Assembly: GCA_013811715.1 (NCBI GenBank)
Contig: JACCUS010000313.1
Location: 1-10,894 of the forward strand
DNA: 10,894 bases
Origin: Nocardioidaceae bacterium
GTDB lineage: Bacteria > Actinomycetota > Actinomycetes > Propionibacteriales > Nocardioidaceae
Reading direction: 5' to 3'
Position numbers and translations under genes: made by a program
In this document: one piece after another, positions 7,050 through 10,894 of the stretch
How positions within the stretch are numbered: the stretch's first letter is position 1
Layout: each line of letters begins with the position of its first letter
The notes under the pieces: model-generated
Databases searched by the model: none
The model's input: the letters and a program-made list of their open reading frames with translations, nothing else
What the model was told of the DNA's origin: nothing

Positions 7050-9233
7050 ATGACCCAGAAGCTGGTTCCGCGAGCGGTTCCCGTGCAGGAGCTGCGTCAG
7101 CTGGCCGCCGGGACGCACCCGAGTCCACATGACCTGCTCGGCCCCCATCCGCACGGGGGCAACGTCACCGTCCGGGCGTTGCGACCGATGGCCACGTCGG
7201 TGACGCTGCGCAGCGAGGCCGGCGACGTGCAGATGGCTCACGAGCACGAGGGCGTCTGGGTCGGCGTGCTGACACAGCAGACGGTCACCGACTACCGGCT
7301 CGTGGTCGAGTACGACGGATCCGGCACCCTGGTCGTCGACGACCCGTACCGCTACCTGCCCACGGTCGGCGAGGTCGACCAGCACCTGATCAACGAGGGG
7401 CGTCACGAGCAGCTGTGGACGGTGCTCGGCGCCCACGTCCGTAGCTACGACAGCGTCGGCGGCGAGGTCACCGGCACGTCCTTCGCTGTCTGGGCGCCCA
7501 ACGCACGGGGGGTCCGGGTCGCCGGTGACTTCAACTTCTGGGACGGCCGCGCCCACCCGATGCGCAGGCTCGGCTCGTCCGGTGTGTGGGAGCTCTTCGT
7601 GCCGGAGATCGGCAACGGCGTGCTGTACAAGTACGAGGTGTGCGGCGCCGATGAGACGTGGCGGCAGAAGGCGGACCCGATGGCGCAGCACACCGAGGCG
7701 CCACCGCTGCGGGCCTCGGTGGTCTTCGAGTCGTCGTACGAGTGGGACGACGCGGGCTGGCTCGAGCGGCGTGCCGAGCAGTCGGGGGTCGACCGGCCGA
7801 TGAGCGTCTACGAGGTGCATCTCGGCTCCTGGCGCCGCGGGCTCGGGTACCGCGACCTCGCCGACCAGCTCGTGGCGTACGTGTCCGAGCTGGGGTTCAC
7901 GCACGTGGAGTTCCTGCCGGTCATGGAGCACCCTTTCGGCGGCTCCTGGGGCTACCACGTCACCTCCTTCTTCGCGCCGACGGCCCGATTCGGCAGCCCC
8001 GACGACTTCCGGTTCCTCGTCGACCGCCTCCACGCCGCCGGGATCGGCGTCATCGTCGACTGGGTGCCCGGGCACTTCGCCACCGACGACTGGGCGCTGC
8101 TGGAGTTCGACGGCACTGCGCTCTACGAGCACGGCGACCCCGTGAGAGCGTGGCATCCCGAGTGGGGGTCGTACATCTTCGACTTCGGCCGGTCGGAGGT
8201 GCGCAACTTCTTGGTGGCCAACGCGGTGTACTGGCTGGAGGAGTACCACGTCGACGGGCTGCGGGTGGACGGGGTGGCGTCGATGCTCTACCTGGACTAC
8301 TCCCGCGAGGCGGGTGAGTGGACACCCAACGTCCACGGCGGCCGGGAGAACCTCGAGGCCGTCTCGTTCCTGCAGGAGGTCAACGCGACCTGCTACAAGA
8401 GGGTCCCCGGGATCGTCACCATCGCCGAGGAGTCGACGGCCTGGCCAGGGGTGACGCGCCCCACCCATGTCGGGGGTCTGGGTTTCGGGCTCAAGTGGAA
8501 CATGGGGTGGATGCACGACTCGTTGGGTTACGTCGTCAACGACCCGGTGCACCGGCAGTACCACCATCACCAGATGACCTTCTCGATGATGTACGCCTAC
8601 GCCGAGAACTACCTGCTGCCGATCTCCCACGACGAGGTCGTGCACGGGAAGGGCTCGTTGCTGCGCAAGATGCCGGGCGACCGGTGGAAGCAGCTCGCCA
8701 ACGTGCGGGCCTACCTCGCCTACATGTGGGCGCACCCCGGCAAGCAGTTGATCTTCATGGGCGCCGAGCTGGCGCAGGAGGCCGAGTGGGCGGAGAGCCG
8801 AGAGCTCGACTGGTGGCTGCTGGACCATGTCGAGCACCGTGGCGTGCACGACCTGGTCGCCGACCTCAACCGAGCGTACGTCGACAGCGAGGCGCTGTGG
8901 TCACTCGACCAGGACCCGGCTGGGTTCAGCTGGATCGACGCAAACGACAACACCAACAACGTGTTCAGTTTCCTGCGCACCGGCAGGGAGGGTTCGCAGC
9001 TCGCGTGCATCTCGAACTTCGCGGCGGTCCCGCACCACGACTACCGGCTCGGGCTGCCGGTCGCCGGCCGGTGGGAGGAGGTCCTCAACTCCGACGCCGA
9101 GGCCTACTACGGGTCGGGTGTGGGCAACCTCGGCGGGGTCGCGGCGAGTGCCGACGAGTGGCACGGTCGGCCCGCGTCCGCCGTCGTACAGCTGCCTCCG
9201 CTCGCCACCCTCTGGCTCCGCCACCCCAGCTGA
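7050..9233 (+). CDS. glgB: 1,4-alpha-glucan branching enzyme
   Basis: A GH13_9 enzyme of 727 residues, almost the length of E. coli GlgB (728), that cuts an alpha-1,4 chain and re-attaches it as an alpha-1,6 branch. This makes new non-reducing ends for GlgE. Domains in order: an N1 beta-sandwich (about 20-110, with SPHDLLGPHPHGG), a CBM48 domain (about 125-220, with FAVWAPNARGVRVAGDFNFW around Trp148), the catalytic barrel (about 250-610) and a C-terminal beta-domain. Region I is DWVPGHF starting at Asp337. The nucleophile is Asp407 (GLRVDGVASML), the acid/base Glu460 (IAEESTAWPGV) and the transition-state stabiliser Asp528 (SHDEVVHGKGSL). The spacings of 53 and 68 equal those of E. coli Asp405/Glu458/Asp526. 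It is the last gene of the operon. Its stop codon forms part of the following hairpin. Confidence 0.98.
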   Translation: MTQKLVPRAVPVQELRQLAAGTHPSPHDLLGPHPHGGNVTVRALRPMATSVTLRSEAGDVQMAHEHEGVWVGVLTQQTVTDYRLVVEYDGSGTLVVDDPYRYLPTVGEVDQHLINEGRHEQLWTVLGAHVRSYDSVGGEVTGTSFAVWAPNARGVRVAGDFNFWDGRAHPMRRLGSSGVWELFVPEIGNGVLYKYEVCGADETWRQKADPMAQHTEAPPLRASVVFESSYEWDDAGWLERRAEQSGVDRPMSVYEVHLGSWRRGLGYRDLADQLVAYVSELGFTHVEFLPVMEHPFGGSWGYHVTSFFAPTARFGSPDDFRFLVDRLHAAGIGVIVDWVPGHFATDDWALLEFDGTALYEHGDPVRAWHPEWGSYIFDFGRSEVRNFLVANAVYWLEEYHVDGLRVDGVASMLYLDYSREAGEWTPNVHGGRENLEAVSFLQEVNATCYKRVPGIVTIAEESTAWPGVTRPTHVGGLGFGLKWNMGWMHDSLGYVVNDPVHRQYHHHQMTFSMMYAYAENYLLPISHDEVVHGKGSLLRKMPGDRWKQLANVRAYLAYMWAHPGKQLIFMGAELAQEAEWAESRELDWWLLDHVEHRGVHDLVADLNRAYVDSEALWSLDQDPAGFSWIDANDNTNNVFSFLRTGREGSQLACISNFAAVPHHDYRLGLPVAGRWEEVLNSDAEAYYGSGVGNLGGVAASADEWHGRPASAVVQLPPLATLWLRHPS

Positions 9234-9281
9234 CTTGTCAGAACGTGAGCGCCCTATGGGACGCTCACGTTCTGACAAGTC
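9232..9281. terminator. Perfect 20-bp stem-loop between convergent glgB and ybbN-like genes
   Basis: gacttgtcagaacgtgagcg (9232-9251) is exactly complementary to 9262-9281, with a 10-base loop ccctatggga that can itself pair ccc with ggg. The left arm begins at the second base of the glgB stop codon. There is no T-run on either side, so on both strands it would be a U-less terminator, a type proposed for actinobacteria. Because it is symmetrical and sits between convergent genes, it could stop transcription from both sides. It might instead be a dispersed palindromic repeat, or also protect the mRNA 3' end. Confidence 0.8.
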
Positions 9282-9304
9282 GCGGACAGGGCGCCGCTCG
9301 GCGT

Positions 9305-10237
9305 TCAGAAGAGGGCGCTTGCCAGCAATTGGCGGGCCTTGGCGACTCGCGGGTCGTCGTCACCGACGACGCCGAACATCTCGATCAGGTGCTTGCGTGC
9401 CGCATCCTTGTCGTCGCCGCTCGAGCGCCGTACCAGATCGACGAGTCGGGCGAAGGCGTCGTCGACATGACCGCCCAACAGGTCGATGTCTGCGACCAAG
9501 GTCTGTGCGTGGACGTCGCCGGGACTGTTGGCGGCCGCCTCGCGGGCGGTAGCGGGATCGACGGCCTGGGTGCGTTTGAGCAGCTGTGCCCGCGCCAGCC
9601 CGACAGCAGCCTCGGCGTCCCCGGGGGTCGCCTGCAGCGCCTTCTCATAGCCCTCGATGGCGGCGTCGAGATCGCCTGCGAGGAAGGCCTCCTCGGCCGC
9701 GGAGTGGGTCGGCTCCGATTCGTCCGGCACCTCGGTGTCCACGCTCGTCTCGGTCGCGGCGGGCCCGACCGGGTCGGAGGTTCCGGTGACGCCGTTGGCG
9801 GCAGCGGCCTGCAGGATCTGCTCCAGCAGTGTCCGCATCTGTGGCTCGGGAAGCGGCTCTTGGATCAGCGGCGCGAGCTGGCCCCGTAGCGCCGCAACCA
9901 CAAGCGGCACCTGCGGGATACCAAGCGCCTCAGCGAGGTCGGGGTGTGACCCGACGTCGAGTCGGGCGAACAGCAGCCGTCCCGCGTACTCGTCGGCCAG
10001 CTTGGTCAGCGTGGCGTTGATCTCGACGGAAGCCGGCGCCTCAGCGGACCAGAAGCTGACCAGCACCACCACCGACATGGACCGATCGACCACGTCGGTC
10101 CGCAGCGACTCCTCGCTGGTGACGTCGAAGGAGTAGGTCCCAATCGCTGCTGCACCTGTTGAGCCCGCCCCTGTGGGTGGCTTGCGCAGCGCGGAGAGGT
10201 CGATGGCTCCAGGGCGCGAGAACTGCGGCGTCGTCAT
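9305..10237 (-). CDS. Thioredoxin-fold/TPR protein of the YbbN (CnoX) type, no cysteines
   Basis: A 310-residue predicted cytosolic protein with no signal peptide or membrane segment. Residues about 1-30 are a flexible Pro/Gly/Ala-rich lead. About 33-145 form a thioredoxin fold: VVVLVSFWSAEAPAS occupies the active-site position (Trp63, with Ser64 and Ala67 in place of the two cysteines), RLLFARLDVGSHPDLAEALGI follows, and QVPLVV gives the cis-Pro at 111. A Pro/Thr/Glu-rich linker (about 150-175) leads to a TPR-type helical domain (about 178-310) with AEEAFLAGDLDAAIEGYEKAL. The protein has no cysteine at all, so redox catalysis is excluded. By analogy with E. coli CnoX/YbbN, a chaperone-holdase or scaffold role is likely. 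A thioredoxin-like gene (Rv1324) also lies beside glgB-glgE in M. tuberculosis, as I recall. It is convergent with glgB. A TAGGAT hexamer places the predicted transcription start on the A of the ATG. Confidence 0.85.
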   Translation of the reverse strand: MTTPQFSRPGAIDLSALRKPPTGAGSTGAAAIGTYSFDVTSEESLRTDVVDRSMSVVVLVSFWSAEAPASVEINATLTKLADEYAGRLLFARLDVGSHPDLAEALGIPQVPLVVAALRGQLAPLIQEPLPEPQMRTLLEQILQAAAANGVTGTSDPVGPAATETSVDTEVPDESEPTHSAAEEAFLAGDLDAAIEGYEKALQATPGDAEAAVGLARAQLLKRTQAVDPATAREAAANSPGDVHAQTLVADIDLLGGHVDDAFARLVDLVRRSSGDDKDAARKHLIEMFGVVGDDDPRVAKARQLLASALF

Positions 10238-10243
10238 ACCCCC

Positions 10244-10272
10244 ATCCTAGGAAGGGGTCGCAGACATGACGA
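10244..10272 (-). promoter_or_regulatory. Predicted leaderless promoter of the YbbN-like gene
   Basis: On the minus strand TAGGAT (10249-10244) is a strong -10 match whose last T is 7 bases before the A of the ATG at 10237, so +1 falls on the start codon. TCGTCA (10272-10267), at a 17-base spacing, matches the -35 consensus at 4 of 6 positions. The G-run just before the ATG (gggggt) is too close to act as a normal Shine-Dalgarno sequence. Confidence 0.5.
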
Positions 10273-10372
10273 ACCGGCGTCGGCACCTCGGAGGATCGGA
10301 GCGGGGCTGACAGCGATGGCTCCCCGATGAACGGAAACCGTCACCGCCCGGATGTGGCCAACAGTGGTCCGG

Positions 10373-10378
10373 CACAAT
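10373..10378 (+). promoter_or_regulatory. Possible -10 element of the decayed acetyltransferase gene
   Basis: CACAAT is one base from a good TANNNT -10 element and ends 7 bases before the ATG at 10386. This is the same spacing seen at the three predicted leaderless promoters. No clear -35 element is visible. If real, it is probably a leftover of the promoter of the ancestral gene. Confidence 0.25.
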
Positions 10379-10385
10379 GCCCAGC

Positions 10386-10625
10386 ATGGGCTCTCGTCGC
10401 AACAGCGACGATCTTGTGGTGGGTACGACTGTGGGCGGCCTCGTGCTCAAGCCGCTGTGTCCTCTGACGCGCCGGAGTACCACGCCCTCGTTCAGCGCAA
10501 CGCCCAGCACCTCACGAGATTTGGGAAGTACCGTGACGAGGTGGTGATGTCTTCTCCTCGCAGGGCAAGATCTCGATCCGCTGTGCTTCGGCATGTTCCA
10601 CATGGAAGATATGATCGGCCGGTCA
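10386..10625 (+). pseudogene. Frameshifted, truncated remnant resembling a GNAT N-acetyltransferase
   Basis: Three short segments in two frames follow each other in the order expected of a RimJ/RimL-like GNAT protein. The first, from the ATG at 10386, ends with GGLVLKPL, like the LxLRPL start of the GNAT fold. About position 10455 the similarity moves to another frame with SSDAPEYHALVQRNAQHL and then TRFGKYRDEVV (to about 10546). From about 10572 it returns to the first frame with LDPLCFGMFHMEDMIGRSG, like the FGIxxDGxxIGR strand-loop. The first frame reads into a TGA at 10545. The part between the second and third segments is shorter than expected, and the acetyl-CoA-binding C-terminal half is absent. 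I infer at least two frame changes and a deletion. The family assignment rests on recalled motif patterns, so it is moderate; no intact function is expected. Confidence 0.5.
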
Positions 10626-10722
10626 GGTGCGCTTCGACAGCTCCTGAGTCGTGAATCGGGCCCAGCCCGCGCTCGTCAGACCATGTCTGTCACTCGTACG
10701 AGCCCTCTGCCGACACCATGGT

Positions 10723-10894
10723 TCACGCGATTACGCAGAACACGTTGCCCTCGGTGTCGGCGAGGACCACGAAGTCGGCGTCTTCTGGATAGTCCCAGTC
10801 CACCCGTCTGGCGCCGAGCGAGATGAGTCGCTCCACCTCGGTCTGCAGGTCAGAGCCTTGCCGGTCCACCCACAGGTCGAGGTGCGTCCTGTCG
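10723..10894 (-). CDS. VOC/glyoxalase-like domain protein, C-terminal 56 residues, cut by window edge
   Basis: The minus strand is open from the window edge to a TGA at 10725-10723. It begins DRTHLDLWVDRQGSDLQTEV, continues with LISLGARRVDWDYPEDADF, and ends VVLADTEGNVFCVIA. HLDLWV, LGARRVDW and DFVVLADTEGNVFCV are typical of the last beta-alpha-beta-beta-beta module of actinobacterial glyoxalase-like (VOC superfamily) proteins. The final NxFCV strand usually marks the C-terminus. VOC proteins include metal-dependent lyases, dioxygenases and resistance proteins. The substrate cannot be told from this fragment. The metal ligands would be a His in HLDL and a residue in the last strands. It is convergent with the acetyltransferase remnant and unrelated to the glucan operon. 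Confidence 0.8.
   Translation of the reverse strand, partial: DRTHLDLWVDRQGSDLQTEVERLISLGARRVDWDYPEDADFVVLADTEGNVFCVIA

Larger units (their letters stand above)
10238..10722. other. Stretch without an intact gene
   Basis: About 485 bases between the ybbN-like start and the stop of the VOC-like gene. It contains the ybbN-like promoter (10244-10272), the acetyltransferase remnant (about 10386-10625) and a short tail. The tail has the small stems CGGGC/GCCCG (10657-10661 with 10665-10669) and CTCGTACGAG (10693-10702), which could belong to a weak terminator for the minus-strand VOC gene but are not convincing. I see no RNA gene and no insertion-sequence ends. Confidence 0.6.

Noticed and set aside
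6879..8849. 656-residue minus-strand open frame opposite mak and glgB, and a similar 416-residue one at 5672-6922
   Set aside because: Low-complexity composition, no family motifs, and complete overlap with well-supported enzymes on the other strand.
8318..9889. 523-residue plus-strand frame running from inside glgB through the hairpin into the YbbN-like gene
   Set aside because: It is out of frame with glgB and antisense to the YbbN-like gene. Its composition is that of a GC-rich shadow frame.
10657..10702. Small palindromes after the VOC gene as a terminator
   Set aside because: Stems of about 5 bp without a T-run are too weak to call.
1..10894. CRISPR arrays, tRNA/rRNA genes, insertion sequences, toxin-antitoxin or phage genes
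   Set aside because: No regularly spaced repeats, cloverleaf-type sequences, transposase motifs or phage-like proteins were seen on either strand.

Overview
The window is high-GC DNA with GTG/ATG starts, tightly packed genes and long spurious open frames on the opposite strand, as expected of an actinomycete. The proteins and gene order suggest a Nocardioides-like member of the Actinomycetota; the genus is inference from general resemblance, not a database result.

Layout. Positions 1-1611 (minus) hold the N-terminal 537 residues of an alpha-glucan phosphorylase (glgP), cut by the window edge. A divergent intergenic region of about 400 bases follows, with a large imperfect inverted repeat. 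From 2015 to 9233 (plus) runs a compact four-gene operon, glgE-treS-mak-glgB, with junctions of +4, -4 and +1 bases. A perfect 20-bp stem-loop overlaps the glgB stop codon and separates it from a convergent minus-strand gene (9305-10237) for a thioredoxin-fold/TPR protein of the YbbN (CnoX) type. After that come a decayed, frameshifted remnant that resembles a GNAT acetyltransferase (about 10386-10625, plus) and the C-terminal end of a VOC/glyoxalase-like protein (10723-10894, minus, cut by the window edge).

How the genes work together. The operon encodes a complete GlgE route from trehalose to glycogen-like alpha-glucan. TreS interconverts trehalose and maltose. Mak phosphorylates maltose to maltose-1-phosphate. 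GlgE transfers the maltosyl unit onto an alpha-1,4-glucan, and GlgB adds alpha-1,6 branches. The divergent GlgP degrades the same polymer to glucose-1-phosphate. All catalytic residues of the three GH13 enzymes are present with the spacing of characterised homologues.

Expression signals show a consistent pattern. glgP, glgE and the YbbN-like gene lack a usable Shine-Dalgarno sequence. Each instead has a TANNNT -10 hexamer 6-8 bases before the start codon, which predicts leaderless or almost leaderless mRNAs. The internal operon genes treS, mak and glgB have purine-rich ribosome binding sites. I see no unknown multi-gene system here. The points most worth following are the inverted repeat between glgP and glgE, the leaderless architecture, and the acetyltransferase remnant.
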